Numbered from the stretch's first letter, positions 46,165-55,268 are shown. The stretch: 64,000 nt of DNA from Arthrobacter sp. EpRS71 (GCF_001512285.1 NZ_LNUV01000003.1:285540-349539), one strand, 5' to 3'. The notes: generated by a model not told the origin, from the sequence alone. Numbers and translations are program-made.

Positions 46165-47694
46165 GTGCTGGTTTTGCTTGGATTCGCAATGATTGCGGTA
46201 TTCATGGTCCTGATTATGACCAAAAAATTGACGCCAGTCCTGGCGCTGATCATCGTCCCCACCGTCTTCGGCCTTTTCGCCGGTGCGGGCCTCGGCATCG
46301 GCGACATGGTCATGGACTCGATGAAGTCCATGACGTCCACGGCCGCGCTCCTCATGTTCGCCATCATCTACTTCGGGCTGATGATCGACGTTGGACTCTT
46401 CGACCCCCTGGTGAAGTTCATCCTCCGCAAGCTGGGTAACGACCCCGCCAAAGTGGTCCTCGGCACCGCCATCCTGGCGGCAGCGGTCTCCTTGGACGGC
46501 GACGGCTCCACCACCTTCATCCTTACTACTGCAGCAATGCTCCCGGTGTACCTGCGGCTCAAGATGAGCCCCGTGGTCCTCACCTGCGTTGTCGGCCTCG
46601 CCAACGGCACCATGAACATCCTGCCGTGGGGTGGTCCCACAGCCCGCGCAGCCACCGCACTGAACCTGGACGTTAATGATGTCTTCGTTCCCATGGTCCC
46701 CTCGCTCATCGTTGGCCTCATCGTCGTCCTGGTCTTCGCCTGGCTCCTCGGCCTGCAGGAACGCAACCGACTCCGCACCACCGCTCCCGAGATCTGGGGC
46801 GACGTTGCCGATCCTTCCGACGCGTTCGACGGCGGCACAGGCCGCGGCGGTTCCGTCGCCGCTGGTTCGGGCTCGGGTTCGGGCTTCGGCGCAGGCCGCT
46901 TCGGCCTTGGCCGTAACAGCTCCGCCACCACCGCAGGCAAGCCGGGCGCCGCTGCCGGGAAGCCGGGCACCGGCGGAGGTTCCGGCGTCGCGGTTCTTGA
47001 AGATCCGGCCACGCTGGTTGACGATCACGACACCGCCATGGCTGACACAGCACTGGATCCCAACCGCACCACACTGCGCCCCAAGCTGTTCTGGTTCAAC
47101 CTGGGCCTGACCGTGGCCGTCATGGTGGTCCTCGTGGCCAACATCGTTCCGCTGCCGTTCGTGTTCATGGTGGGCTCCGCAATCGCCCTGCTGGTCAACT
47201 TCCCCAAGGTCAAGGACCAAGGCGCCCAGTTGATCGCCCACGCGCCGTCGATCGTGGCCGTGGTCAGCATGGTCATGGCCGCGGCAGTCCTCACCGGCGT
47301 CCTCAATGGCACCGGCATGGTCAAGGCAATGTCCGAGTGGCTCGTCCAGATCATTCCCGCCGAAATGGGCCCCTTCATGGCGGTCATCACCGGCCTGCTC
47401 AGCATCCCCATGACCTTCTTCATGAGCAATGACGCCTTCTACTTCGGAGTCCTGCCGGTGCTTAGCGAAACCGCCGCACACTATGGCGTGGATGCAGTGG
47501 ACATGGCCCGCGCCTCCATCACCGGGCAGCCCTTCCACCTGCAGAGCCCGCTGGTCCCGGCGATCCTCCTGCTGGTCTCCCTCGCTAAGGTCGATCTGGG
47601 CGATCACCACAAGAAGGTCCTCTGGCGCACGGCAGTCATCTCGGTTGTCATGCTGGCTGTAGGTGTCCTGACCGGAGCCATCGGCATCGGCTGA
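46165..47694 (+). CDS. CitMHS-family citrate/metal:H+ symporter
   Basis: A 509-residue secondary transporter with about 12 helices in two halves. Recognisable CitMHS features are MLVLLGFAMIAVFMVLIMTKKLTPVLALIIVPTVFGLF, SLDGDGSTTFILTTAAMLPVYLRL, GLANGTMNILPWGGPTARAATALNL and, in the second half, SIPMTFFMSNDAFYFGVLPVL. It should import citrate complexed with Mg2+ or Ca2+. The two halves are joined by an unusually long Gly/Ser/Ala-rich cytoplasmic loop (about 210-295). The GTG start has AAGGAG upstream. It is divergent from the CitA/CitB pair across 174 bp, which should contain the regulator's binding sites. Confidence 0.93.
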   Translation: MLVLLGFAMIAVFMVLIMTKKLTPVLALIIVPTVFGLFAGAGLGIGDMVMDSMKSMTSTAALLMFAIIYFGLMIDVGLFDPLVKFILRKLGNDPAKVVLGTAILAAAVSLDGDGSTTFILTTAAMLPVYLRLKMSPVVLTCVVGLANGTMNILPWGGPTARAATALNLDVNDVFVPMVPSLIVGLIVVLVFAWLLGLQERNRLRTTAPEIWGDVADPSDAFDGGTGRGGSVAAGSGSGSGFGAGRFGLGRNSSATTAGKPGAAAGKPGTGGGSGVAVLEDPATLVDDHDTAMADTALDPNRTTLRPKLFWFNLGLTVAVMVVLVANIVPLPFVFMVGSAIALLVNFPKVKDQGAQLIAHAPSIVAVVSMVMAAAVLTGVLNGTGMVKAMSEWLVQIIPAEMGPFMAVITGLLSIPMTFFMSNDAFYFGVLPVLSETAAHYGVDAVDMARASITGQPFHLQSPLVPAILLLVSLAKVDLGDHHKKVLWRTAVISVVMLAVGVLTGAIGIG

Positions 47695-47819
47695 CTCGCC
47701 GCAGCTTCGGGTATCGAGTTCGCGGGTTCGCTACCAATTCGCCGTTCAGCAACGGCGTATTGTGCAGCGGACTCGCGACTTGGCGTTAAGCGATGCGACC
47801 ATGTGCGCAGGACCGGGGT

Positions 47820-47848
47820 GAGATAGCCACTCAAGTGGTTCTCTTTTT
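47820..47848. terminator. Terminator hairpin shared by citMHS and the convergent lipoprotein gene
   Basis: CCACTCAAGTGG (47827-47838), flanked by GAGA (47820-47823) and TCTC (47840-47843) and followed by five T (47844-47848), forms an intrinsic terminator for the rightward citMHS gene. It overlaps the last codons and stop (47831-47833) of the leftward lipoprotein gene. The 136 bp between the two genes hold no other feature. Confidence 0.65.
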
Positions 47849-48367
47849 GGCAGTGGGATCCAACGTGCATTCGCCAACCACTTTGATGAAGCTTGTCTCC
47901 TTGGACGGTGTGAACTGCACCAGAAGCCCTCTCGGGCTTCTGGCGTTGAGCTGGATGCCTGTGGTGTTTCCGCCCATGTTGTCGAAGATATTGCCAATGG
48001 TGTATCCCTTGGACTCCAAATGGGCCTTCATTTGTTCCAAGGCAGCCCGGGGGTCACTCACAGGGCCGCCCTCGATCTGCGTCTGATAGGCGCGGCCGTC
48101 GTCCCTGGCACGAACTGAGCACGGGGGAGGGAAATAGCCTGCCGTATCCTGACGGTCCCAGCTGGGCCAATCTGCCCCTGAGTGCTGCACCGTGTCATCT
48201 ATGGCATCCATGAAGTCCGTAAACACCGCCTCGGCGCTCCGCTCTCCAGGTCCAGGCTCACCCTGTTGCTCACCGTTCACTGAGTTCATGCCGCATCCTG
48301 TCATCACCAAGCACCCCAGCATTATCGAGACCAGCAGTGCTTTGCGCTTCGGTTTCGTTTTCGTCAT
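47831..48367 (-). CDS. Putative lipoprotein
   Basis: A 178-residue protein with a basic N-terminus (MTKTKPKRK), a hydrophobic helix and the lipobox LVMTGC (Cys about 25), so it should be exported and lipid-anchored. The mature part begins with a Gly/Glu/Pro-rich linker. An alpha/beta-looking domain follows (AEAVFTDFMDAIDDTVQHSGADWPSWDRQDTAGYFPPPCSV ... MKAHLESKGYTIGNIFDNMGGNTTGIQLNARSPRGLLVQFTPS). It resembles small actinobacterial lipoproteins of unknown function that often stand beside alpha/beta-hydrolase or exported-toxin genes. Its start overlaps (ATGA) a leftward coding remnant, which suggests the two were once an intact operon. Confidence 0.8.
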   Translation of the reverse strand: MTKTKPKRKALLVSIMLGCLVMTGCGMNSVNGEQQGEPGPGERSAEAVFTDFMDAIDDTVQHSGADWPSWDRQDTAGYFPPPCSVRARDDGRAYQTQIEGGPVSDPRAALEQMKAHLESKGYTIGNIFDNMGGNTTGIQLNARSPRGLLVQFTPSKETSFIKVVGECTLDPTAKKRTT

Positions 48368-48582
48368 TGGCCGACTTCTTCGTCGAGTTCGTCCGGGGTG
48401 AGATCGCGTTCAATCAGGGGCCCGTTGGGGAAGTCCATGCCGCCGTATCCCGGCTTGTCCTCACGGCGGAGCGGGATCAGTTCCTTGATCAGATCACCGC
48501 GACCGGTGGAGGTCAGGGCAATATTGTGGGCGGACTCGGTGCCTCCCAAATGACGCCGAAGCCCGTAAATAAATCGAAATGA
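48364..48582 (-). pseudogene. C-terminal remnant of a gene upstream of the lipoprotein
   Basis: About 70 codons (IYGLRRHLGGTESAHNIALTSTGRGDLIKELIPLRREDKPGYGGMDFPNGPLIERDLTPDELDEEVGQ) read like a genuine protein C-terminus and end in a four-base overlap with the lipoprotein start, as intact operon genes here do. Upstream (about 48575-48625) the sequence becomes A/T-rich and the frame turns into MVFRTSLLGLG-type codons with no conserved look, no ribosome-binding site and overlap with the gatC promoter. I take it as a 5'-deleted gene. The parent family is not certain. Confidence 0.5.
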
Positions 48583-48670
48583 CAAATTCGGGCATGAACA
48601 TATATTTAGGAGTGGGCTATCAGTTCTCAACGTGACGAAGAATCCAAAGATTGGGCTGCCGGATTCCCGT

Positions 48671-48699
48671 CTGACCGGCACACCCAACCCAAGTAGACT
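48671..48699 (+). promoter_or_regulatory. Probable sigma70-type promoter of gatCAB
   Basis: CTGACC (48671-48676), a 17-bp spacer and TAGACT (48694-48699) form a good vegetative actinobacterial promoter. It would give a ~30-nt leader before the gatC ATG at 48737, which has GGGGAGA upstream. Confidence 0.55.
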
Positions 48700-48736
48700 G
48701 GTTCGGAAAACCATTTGAACTTTGCAGGGGAGATCC

Positions 48737-49033
48737 ATGGCTGCGATCAACCGTGACGACGTCGCGCATCTTGCGCGTCTGGCTCACATTGAAATGAGTG
48801 CCGAAGAACTGGACAGGATGGCTGTTGAGCTTGCTGTCATCGTGGATTCGGTGAAGAGCGTGAGTGAAGCTGCGGGGGAGGACGTCCCGGCGACGTCGCA
48901 CCCGATTCCGTTGACCAACGTGTTCCGTGAGGACGTTGTGGGCCACACGTTCACGGCTGAGCAGGCGTTGTCCGGCGCCCCGGATGCTTTCGAGAACCGT
49001 TTCAAGGTCCCGGCAATTTTGGATGAGGACTAA
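48737..49033 (+). CDS. gatC: Asp-tRNA(Asn)/Glu-tRNA(Gln) amidotransferase subunit C
   Basis: A 98-residue small subunit that wraps GatA and GatB in the transamidosome. The sequence [41 protein letters not shown] followed by [11 protein letters not shown] is the standard GatC pattern. ATG 48737 with a GGGGAGA site is preferred to the upstream start at 48722. Five bases separate it from gatA. Confidence 0.96.
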   Translation: MAAINRDDVAHLARLAHIEMSAEELDRMAVELAVIVDSVKSVSEAAGEDVPATSHPIPLTNVFREDVVGHTFTAEQALSGAPDAFENRFKVPAILDED

Positions 49034-49038
49034 TTACT

Positions 49039-50607
49039 ATGACTGAACTGAAGAACGAACTCATCCGCCATTCCGCTGCCGATCTCGCTGCCAAGTTGGC
49101 TGCCCGCGAGGTGACCGCCGTCGAGGTGACGCAGGCGCACCTTGACCGCATTGCCGACGTCGACGGTCAGGTTAATGCCTTCCTGCACGTCAACAGCGAA
49201 GAGGCTTTGGCTGTTGCTGCTGAGGTTGATGCTGCTCGTGCCGCCGGCGGCTCCGCTGCTGAGGAACTCCATGCCCTCGCCGGTGTGCCCATCGCCGTGA
49301 AGGACCTGATCGTCACCATCGGCCAGCCCACCACGGCTGGTTCGAAGATCCTCGAAGGCTGGCACAGCCCGTACGACGCCACCGTGGTCAAGAAGCTGCG
49401 CGCGGCCAAGATGCCCATCCTGGGTAAGACCAACCTGGATGAGTTCGCCATGGGTTCTTCCACTGAGCACTCGGCGTACGGACCCACCCGAAACCCGTGG
49501 GACCTGGACCGTATTCCGGGCGGTTCGGGCGGTGGCTCCGCTGCCGCCGTCGCCGCCTTCGAAGCGCCGCTGGCGCTGGGCACGGACACCGGTGGTTCCA
49601 TCCGGCAGCCGGGTGCTGTCACCGGAACCGTTGGTGTGAAGCCGACGTACGGCGCAGTTTCCCGTTACGGTGCCATTGCCATGGCTTCGTCGCTGGACCA
49701 GATCGGTCCGGTGTCCCGTACCGTGCTGGACTCGGCGCTGCTGCAGGAAGTCATCGGCGGCCACGACCCCTTCGACTCCACGTCACTGACGGACCCGTTC
49801 AACAACCTTGTTGACGCCGCCCGCGTGGGCAATGTTGCGGGCATGAAGATCGGCATCATCAAGGAGCTTCACGGCGAGGGCTACCAGGCCGGCGTCGAGA
49901 ACCGCTTCAATGAGTCCCTTCAGCTGCTGAAGGACGCCGGCGCTGAAATCGTCGAGGTGTCCTGCCCCAACCTGAAGTACGCGTTGGGTGCTTACTACCT
50001 GATCATGCCGTCCGAGGTGTCCAGTAACCTGGCCAAGTTCGACGGTGTCCGTTTCGGCCTGCGCGTCCTGCCCAAGGACGGTCCCATGACCATTGAGCGC
50101 GTTATGGGTGCTACCCGTGCCGCAGGCTTCGGTGATGAGGTGAAGCGCCGCATCATCCTTGGCACGTACGCGTTGAGCGCTGGTTACTACGACGCCTACT
50201 ACGGCTCGGCACAGAAGGTCCGTACGCTGATCCAGCGTGACTTCGACGCCGCGTTCGCGAAGGCTGATGTCCTGATCTCCCCGACGGCGCCCACCACGGC
50301 GTTCAAGCTGGGGGAGAAGCTCAACGATCCACTGGCCATGTACCTCAATGACGTCGCCACCATCCCGGCAAACCTTGCCGGCATCCCGGGTCTGTCCCTG
50401 CCGGGTGGCCTGGCCGACGAAGACGGCCTGCCCGTTGGCATCCAGTTGCTGGCTCCGGCCCGCCAGGACGCCCGCCTGTACCGCGTGGGCGCTGTCCTTG
50501 AATCCATCCTTGAAGAGAAGTGGGGCGGACCGATGCTTGCGCAGGCGCCGGATCTGAAAAATGCTGTCCTTGGTGCAGTAGCTAACACCGCCGGAGGTTC
50601 CAACTAA
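49039..50607 (+). CDS. gatA: Asp-tRNA(Asn)/Glu-tRNA(Gln) amidotransferase subunit A
   Basis: A 522-residue amidase-signature subunit that releases ammonia from glutamine for conversion of Glu-tRNA(Gln) (and Asp-tRNA(Asn)). The Ser-cisSer-Lys triad is visible: [10 protein letters not shown] (Lys), [14 protein letters not shown] (cis-Ser) and [13 protein letters not shown] (nucleophile Ser). Length is slightly above the usual ~490 because of an extended C-terminus. The stop TAA overlaps the gatB start (TAATG), so translation is coupled. Confidence 0.97.
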   Translation: MTELKNELIRHSAADLAAKLAAREVTAVEVTQAHLDRIADVDGQVNAFLHVNSEEALAVAAEVDAARAAGGSAAEELHALAGVPIAVKDLIVTIGQPTTAGSKILEGWHSPYDATVVKKLRAAKMPILGKTNLDEFAMGSSTEHSAYGPTRNPWDLDRIPGGSGGGSAAAVAAFEAPLALGTDTGGSIRQPGAVTGTVGVKPTYGAVSRYGAIAMASSLDQIGPVSRTVLDSALLQEVIGGHDPFDSTSLTDPFNNLVDAARVGNVAGMKIGIIKELHGEGYQAGVENRFNESLQLLKDAGAEIVEVSCPNLKYALGAYYLIMPSEVSSNLAKFDGVRFGLRVLPKDGPMTIERVMGATRAAGFGDEVKRRIILGTYALSAGYYDAYYGSAQKVRTLIQRDFDAAFAKADVLISPTAPTTAFKLGEKLNDPLAMYLNDVATIPANLAGIPGLSLPGGLADEDGLPVGIQLLAPARQDARLYRVGAVLESILEEKWGGPMLAQAPDLKNAVLGAVANTAGGSN

Positions 50608-52115
50608 TGTCCGTCGACGCAACCCTGAGCTTCGAAGAGGCCATGGAGAAGTACGATCCCGTCCTGGGGTTCGAGGTCCACGTGGAGCTCAACACCAAGA
50701 CCAAGATGTTCTCCTCGGCTCCCAACGTCTTCGGTGACGAGCCGAACACCAACGTCAACGAGGTTGACTTGGGCATGCCCGGCGTCCTGCCTGTAGTAAA
50801 CAAGACCGCGGTGGAATCCTCCATCAAGATCGGCCTTGCCCTGAACTGCAAGATCGCCGAGACCTGCCGCTTCGCCCGGAAGAACTACTTCTACCCGGAC
50901 ACCCCCAAGAACTTCCAGACCTCGCAGTACGACGAGCCGATCGCCTATGACGGTTACCTGGACATTGAGCTTGAGGACGGCACGGTCTTCCGCGTGGAGA
51001 TCGAGCGCGCCCACATGGAAGAGGATGCCGGCAAACTGACCCACATGGGTGGCGCCGCAGGCCGCATCCAGGGTGCAGACTACTCGTTGGTGGACTACAA
51101 CCGTTCCGGTGTGCCGCTGGTGGAGATCGTTACCAAGCCGATCGAGGGCGCCGGCAGCCGTGCGCCCGAGCTGGCCAAGGCCTACGTTGCCGCGGTCCGT
51201 GAGATCGTGAAGAACCTCGGCGTTTCCGATGCCAAGATGGAGCGCGGCAACGTCCGTTGCGACGCCAACGTTTCGTTGCGCCCGCATGGCCGGGAAAGAT
51301 TCGGGATCCGTTCGGAGACCAAGAACGTGAACTCGCTGCGCGCAGTAGAGCACGCCGTCCGTTACGAAATCCAGCGCCACGCTGCTGTCCTTGATTCCGG
51401 CGAGCCGGTCATCCAGGAGACGCGCCACTGGCACGAGGACACCCGTTCGACGACGTCGGGCCGGCCCAAGTCCGACGCCGACGATTACCGCTACTTCCCG
51501 GAGCCGGACCTGGTTCCGGTGGTCGCCTCCCGTGAGTGGGTGGAGGAACTCCGCGCCACCCTTCCCGAGCCTCCGGCCGAACGACGCAAGCGCCTCAAGG
51601 AAGCTTGGGGATACTCGGATCTGGAATTCCGCGATGTGGTCAACGCTGGCGTTATGGACTCCATCGAGGAAACCATCGCAGCCGGTGCATCCGCCGATGT
51701 TGCCCGTAAGTGGTGGATGGGTGAGATTGTCGGTCGCGCCAAGGTTGCCGACGTCGATCCTTCCGAACTCGGCGTCACGCCGCAGGTCATCGTCGAGCTG
51801 AACAAGCTGGTTGAAGACGGCAAGATCAACAACAAGATGGCAACCCAGGTCCTGGATGGCGTGCTCGCCGGCGAAGGTACTCCGGCTGAAATCGTTGAGA
51901 AGCGCGGCCTCGCGGTTGTTTCCGACGACGGTCCGCTCCTGGAAGCCATCGACGCCGCACTGGCAGCACAGCCGGATGTCGCCGAGAAGATCCGTGGCGG
52001 CAAGGTTCAGGCCATTGGTGCGATTGTTGGCGGGGTCATGAAGGCAACCCGTGGCCAGGCAGACGCAGGACGTGTCCGCGAGCTCATCCTGGAGAAGCTC
52101 GGCGTCCAGGGCTAA
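50607..52115 (+). CDS. gatB: Asp-tRNA(Asn)/Glu-tRNA(Gln) amidotransferase subunit B
   Basis: A 502-residue kinase-like subunit that activates the misacylated tRNA and accepts ammonia from GatA. It has the diagnostic [95 protein letters not shown] and the C-terminal YqeY-like tail domain ([30 protein letters not shown]). It completes the gatCAB operon and is followed by a hairpin terminator. Confidence 0.97.
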   Translation: MSVDATLSFEEAMEKYDPVLGFEVHVELNTKTKMFSSAPNVFGDEPNTNVNEVDLGMPGVLPVVNKTAVESSIKIGLALNCKIAETCRFARKNYFYPDTPKNFQTSQYDEPIAYDGYLDIELEDGTVFRVEIERAHMEEDAGKLTHMGGAAGRIQGADYSLVDYNRSGVPLVEIVTKPIEGAGSRAPELAKAYVAAVREIVKNLGVSDAKMERGNVRCDANVSLRPHGRERFGIRSETKNVNSLRAVEHAVRYEIQRHAAVLDSGEPVIQETRHWHEDTRSTTSGRPKSDADDYRYFPEPDLVPVVASREWVEELRATLPEPPAERRKRLKEAWGYSDLEFRDVVNAGVMDSIEETIAAGASADVARKWWMGEIVGRAKVADVDPSELGVTPQVIVELNKLVEDGKINNKMATQVLDGVLAGEGTPAEIVEKRGLAVVSDDGPLLEAIDAALAAQPDVAEKIRGGKVQAIGAIVGGVMKATRGQADAGRVRELILEKLGVQG

Positions 52116-52135
52116 ACGCCAGTTTCTTTCCCCTC

Positions 52136-52169
52136 AAAGTAGGTCGCAGTTATTACTGCGGCCTACTTT
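52136..52169 (+). terminator. Intrinsic terminator of gatCAB
   Basis: AAAGTAGGTCGCAGT (52136-52150) and ACTGCGGCCTACTTT (52155-52169) pair over 15 bp with one G-T wobble and a four-base loop (TATT). It stands 20 bp after the gatB stop and 23 bp before the next gene. Confidence 0.85.
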
Positions 52170-52191
52170 GCTGTGGGCGCACAATGGATGC

Positions 52192-52749
52192 ATGGCCACT
52201 CTTAAACCAAGCCTTCGTCAGGGCCTTCTGGCCGCTGCGATCGCCGTCGCACTGACCGGTGGCGGTGCCGCCGCTGTATGGGCGGGCACCCAACCCAGCC
52301 CTTCGCCGTCGAGCGCTTCCGCATCGCCCGGCCCGTCGGCGTCCGCCAAAGCAAAGCCTGCCGACGGCCGTGGGCAGGCCATCCATGGTGAGCATGTTGT
52401 GAAGCAGCAGGACGGAAGCTACCGGACTGTTCTCACACAGACCGGAATCCTTGAGTCCGTCAGCGAAACCGAGATGACCGTGAAAAGCGAAGACGGCTTT
52501 ACCCAGCGCTACGCGATCAATGCAGAGACCAGCATCGCGAAAGTCCCTGTCAACCTGTCGGAGCTCCGGAACGGCAAAGGCAAGCCGTCATTGCCGTCAG
52601 CGACGACTGCTGATCTCAAGGCCGGTGACACAGTGCGGGTCAATGGCACCAAGAACGGCGACACCGTGACGGCCACGAAGGTGGTGTCCGGGGAACTGCC
52701 GGCCGGCGTCAAGGGCCACGGGCATAAGCGCGGGCACGGCCCTCAGTAG
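52192..52749 (+). CDS. Secreted DUF5666-like protein
   Basis: A 185-residue exported protein. A signal peptide or single anchor (LRQGLLAAAIAVALTGGGAAAVWA) is followed by a Ser/Pro/Ala linker. Then comes a repeat of two small beta modules (GILESVSETEMTVKSEDGFTQRYAINAETSIA and LKAGDTVRVNGTKNGDTVTATKVVSGE), the pattern of DUF5666 OB-like domains in secreted proteins of unknown function. It ends in a His/Gly/Lys-rich tail. ATG 52192 gives the signal peptide; the longer ORF from 52051 runs through gatB. No clear ribosome-binding site is seen and it may be leaderless. Single gene. Confidence 0.8.
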   Translation: MATLKPSLRQGLLAAAIAVALTGGGAAAVWAGTQPSPSPSSASASPGPSASAKAKPADGRGQAIHGEHVVKQQDGSYRTVLTQTGILESVSETEMTVKSEDGFTQRYAINAETSIAKVPVNLSELRNGKGKPSLPSATTADLKAGDTVRVNGTKNGDTVTATKVVSGELPAGVKGHGHKRGHGPQ

Positions 52750-52770
52750 TACACCGGCCCTCATTAATAC

Positions 52771-53802
52771 CTAGAGCGCCACTGTCCTGAAGCCCAGGTT
52801 TCCGCTGGCTGAGTCCGGCGTGTTGGAGCTGCGGGCTGCCACTCGGTATCGGTTGCAGTAGGAGTCGTGGCAAAGGTATGAGCCGCCCCGCATGACCCGC
52901 CCGCGTCCGATGGTGGGGCCTTGGGGGTCCTCAACGGTGCCTTGGGTCAGGCATGTCTTGTAGTACTTGGGCAGGAACCAGTCGCTGCACCATTCCCAGA
53001 CGTTCCCGCTGGTTTGGTACAGCCCGTAGCCATTGGGGCGAAAGGACATGGCCGGTGCTGTGGTGAGGTAGCCGTCGTCCACTGTGTTGCGGGAAGGGAA
53101 TTCGCCTTGCCAAATGTTGCAGTTGTGGGCGGCGGCGCCTGGCTGGTCGTTGTGCAGGTGGTTGCCCCAGGGGTAGCGCTGCTCGGACAACCCGCCGCGG
53201 GCGGCGTATTCCCACTCGGCTTCCGTGGGCAACCGGCGGCCAGCCCAGGCGCAGTACGCCAAAGCGTCGTTGTACGACACATGGGTGACCGGATGATCCG
53301 GTATGTCCGTCCAGTGGGAGAGGGGCCCGGCCGGGTGCGCCCAATCCGCTCCACTGACGTTTAGCCACCACGGGACGCTGTTGACCCGGTTGAGGATCTG
53401 GTTCTTTTCCGCCTTGACCGCCAGATGGAACACCGCTGATGTTCCGTAAATTTCCGACTCGGTCCGGTGCCCGGTGGCATCAACGAACTCCGCAAACTGC
53501 TGATTCGTCACGGTGGTGGCGCTGATCCTGAAGCCGCTGACCCGCACCTCGTGCACTGGTGACTCGCCATCCCCCTCGTAGCCCTCGTCGAAGGGATCAC
53601 CCATGGCAAAGGTTCCGGAGGGAATCGCGACATCGCCGCGTTCGATGTCTGCTTCCTGGTTCGTCCGGGAAGACTCGGCCCTCGCGGAAAGTTCGACGGC
53701 GGCACTCGCCTGACGATGTCCGCCCACCCCGCGTAGGGGGATCATCAGCCGCGGCTCCTCGTGGGCCCTGGAGTCGGCGCCCGGGCTACAGCAATCTGCC
53801 AT
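52771..53802 (-). CDS. Formylglycine-generating enzyme (sulfatase-modifying factor) family protein
   Basis: A 343-residue FGE-sulfatase-domain protein that in the known family oxidises a Cys in the C-x-P-x-R motif of sulfatases to formylglycine. Signatures: MGDPFDEGYEGDGESPVHEVRVSGFRIS, VTNQQFAEFVDATGH, HPVTHVSYNDALAYCAWAGRRLPTEAEWEYAARGG, TSGNVWEWCSDWF and RGRVMRGGSYLCHDSYCNRYRVAARS. The copper-binding Cys pair (Cys311 and Cys316) is present as in authentic FGEs, so it is likely active. AGAAGG precedes the ATG. No sulfatase gene is adjacent, so its client lies elsewhere in the genome. Confidence 0.93.
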   Translation of the reverse strand: MADCCSPGADSRAHEEPRLMIPLRGVGGHRQASAAVELSARAESSRTNQEADIERGDVAIPSGTFAMGDPFDEGYEGDGESPVHEVRVSGFRISATTVTNQQFAEFVDATGHRTESEIYGTSAVFHLAVKAEKNQILNRVNSVPWWLNVSGADWAHPAGPLSHWTDIPDHPVTHVSYNDALAYCAWAGRRLPTEAEWEYAARGGLSEQRYPWGNHLHNDQPGAAAHNCNIWQGEFPSRNTVDDGYLTTAPAMSFRPNGYGLYQTSGNVWEWCSDWFLPKYYKTCLTQGTVEDPQGPTIGRGRVMRGGSYLCHDSYCNRYRVAARSSNTPDSASGNLGFRTVAL

Positions 53803-53906
53803 GTCAACCTTCTGTCAAAGTTCCAACCGCTTGTACTTTATCGGCTTGTCCTTTATCGGCGGACCGTTGCCCGTTAAAGACACCTTGTATTCGCGCGGCG
53901 CAACTC

Positions 53907-54005
53907 TTTCCGCCTCGCGCGCCACATGTGCGTGGGGGTCGCACCTGTTTCCGCCTCGCGCGCCACGTGTGCTCGGGCGTCGCACCCGTTTCCGCCTCGC
54001 GCGCC
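53907..54005. repeat. 41-bp tandem repeat, about 2.4 copies
   Basis: Units begin TTTCCGCCTCGCGCGCC at 53907, 53948 and 53989, an exact 41-bp spacing. The two full units differ at a few positions and the third stops after 17 bases. They fill much of the 431-bp gene-free region 53803-54233 between the FGE gene and the sugar ABC operon. The rest of that region holds the operon promoter and operator and nothing else I can recognise. Because 41 is not a multiple of three, the short ORFs through it are not coding. Confidence 0.9.
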
Positions 54006-54135
54006 GGTTCCTATGGGGCGATCGGCGGGAAAGGGTGCGTGGGCTCTGGCGAGGGACCCTGAGTCGCACTCCCAACCCCGCCTACACAGCGATAGTGATG
54101 AAAAGTGATTTCTTTGATGAGTTTCGATCATGATC

Positions 54136-54182
54136 TTGCAAAAAGAGATCCCTGTCACTTATGGTTTGTTAAACGGTTAACG
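54136..54182 (+). promoter_or_regulatory. Promoter and LacI-type operator of the sugar ABC operon
   Basis: TTGCAA (54136-54141) and TTATGG (54159-54164), 17 bp apart, form a plausible promoter. Directly after it TGTTAAACGGTTAACG (54167-54182) is a near-symmetric sequence around a central CG that matches the LacI/GalR pattern TGNTAANCGNTTANCA at all but the last position. Binding there would block the polymerase. The LacI-family gene at 58021, in this same operon, is the likely binder. Confidence 0.65.
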
Positions 54183-54233
54183 AGCGTGGCCTGAATCACA
54201 TTATGGCTCAGGCTCAGCACTTGAGGAGACAGC

Positions 54234-55268
54234 ATGAACTCGACGACGGAACAGGCTCCGGCATTGCCCGAGGCTCGCCGAGTCCCGGGACCGCCAGGTG
54301 GAAACGCCGCCGGATCCGGTCCGAAGAAGCGGAAGAGAAACAAGGTCCCGCAGCAGAGTTTCCGATCCCGGCTGCGACGGGACAAGCAGATGCTGCTCAT
54401 GATGCTGCCCGGTGTGGCTTTCCTGTTGCTCTTCTTCTACATCCCCATCCTTGGCAACGTCATCGCGTTCCAGGACTACCAGCCCTACCTCGGCATCGGA
54501 GACAGCTTGTGGGTTGGCTGGCAGAACTTTGTGGACTTGTTCGGAAATCCGGACTTCATTCACGCTTTCTGGAACACGCTCTATCTGGCGGCCTGGCAGC
54601 TGGTGTTCCTCTTCCCGGTGCCACTGGTGCTGGCGCTGATTGTGGATTCACTCATCAGCACCCGAGTCCGGCGGATTTTCCAGAGCATTGCCTACCTGCC
54701 GCACTTCCTGTCCTGGGTCTTGGTGATCGCCTTCTTCCAGCAGATGCTTGGTGGCGCAGGATTCGTCAACAACCTTCTCCGCGACTGGGGGATGGACCCC
54801 ATTCCCTTCATGACCAACCCGGAAACATTCCCGGTCATGGTGGTGGTCCAGATGATCTGGAAGGACGCCGGTTGGGCCATGATCATCTTCCTGGCCGCCC
54901 TTGCCAGCATCGATGCCTCTCTCTATGAAGCCGCCGCGGCCGATGGAGCCGGGCGCTGGCGCAGAATGTGGCACATCACCCTCCCCGGGCTGCGTCCCGT
55001 GATCGTCCTGCTCCTGATCCTGCGGATCGGCGACATCCTCTCAGTGGGCTTTGAGCAGTTCATCCTGCAGCGCGACGCCGTTGGAGCCGGAGCTGCGGAA
55101 GTCCTGGACACCTTCACCTACTACACCGGCGTAGTGGGAGGCGGCTGGAGCTCAGGCGCGGCAGCAGGCCTGGCCAAGGGCGTGGTCAGTGCCTTGTTGA
55201 TCTACGGCGCCAACAAACTTGCCCACCGCTTCGGCGAAGACGGAATCTTCGCAAAACAAGTGCGCTGA
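54234..55268 (+). CDS. Carbohydrate ABC transporter permease (LplB-like)
   Basis: A 344-residue inner-membrane permease with a ~55-residue Pro/basic cytoplasmic N-terminus and six helices starting MLLMMLPGVAFLLLFFYIPILGNVIAFQDY. The EAA loop that contacts the ATPase reads LYEAAAADGAGRWRRMWHITLPGL. The pattern YIPILGNVIAFQDYQPYLGI is typical of the LplB/YtcP branch of CUT1 importers, used for polysaccharide-derived or complex oligosaccharides. It is the first gene after the promoter and operator. The ATPase subunit is not in the operon, so a shared MsmK/UgpC-type ATPase must serve it. Confidence 0.93.
   Translation: MNSTTEQAPALPEARRVPGPPGGNAAGSGPKKRKRNKVPQQSFRSRLRRDKQMLLMMLPGVAFLLLFFYIPILGNVIAFQDYQPYLGIGDSLWVGWQNFVDLFGNPDFIHAFWNTLYLAAWQLVFLFPVPLVLALIVDSLISTRVRRIFQSIAYLPHFLSWVLVIAFFQQMLGGAGFVNNLLRDWGMDPIPFMTNPETFPVMVVVQMIWKDAGWAMIIFLAALASIDASLYEAAAADGAGRWRRMWHITLPGLRPVIVLLLILRIGDILSVGFEQFILQRDAVGAGAAEVLDTFTYYTGVVGGGWSSGAAAGLAKGVVSALLIYGANKLAHRFGEDGIFAKQVR

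Noticed and set aside
46123..47610. A 495-codon His/Asp/Gly-rich leftward ORF antisense to the CitMHS gene
   Set aside because: The composition (runs of His-Asp-Gly-Glu) is typical of antisense reading of a membrane protein gene. The sense frame is an unmistakable transporter.
53815..54158. Short leftward ORFs through the 41-bp repeat that yield repeated HVAREAE peptides
   Set aside because: The 41-bp period shifts the frame in each unit, so the peptides come from different ORFs. No start or ribosome-binding site supports translation.
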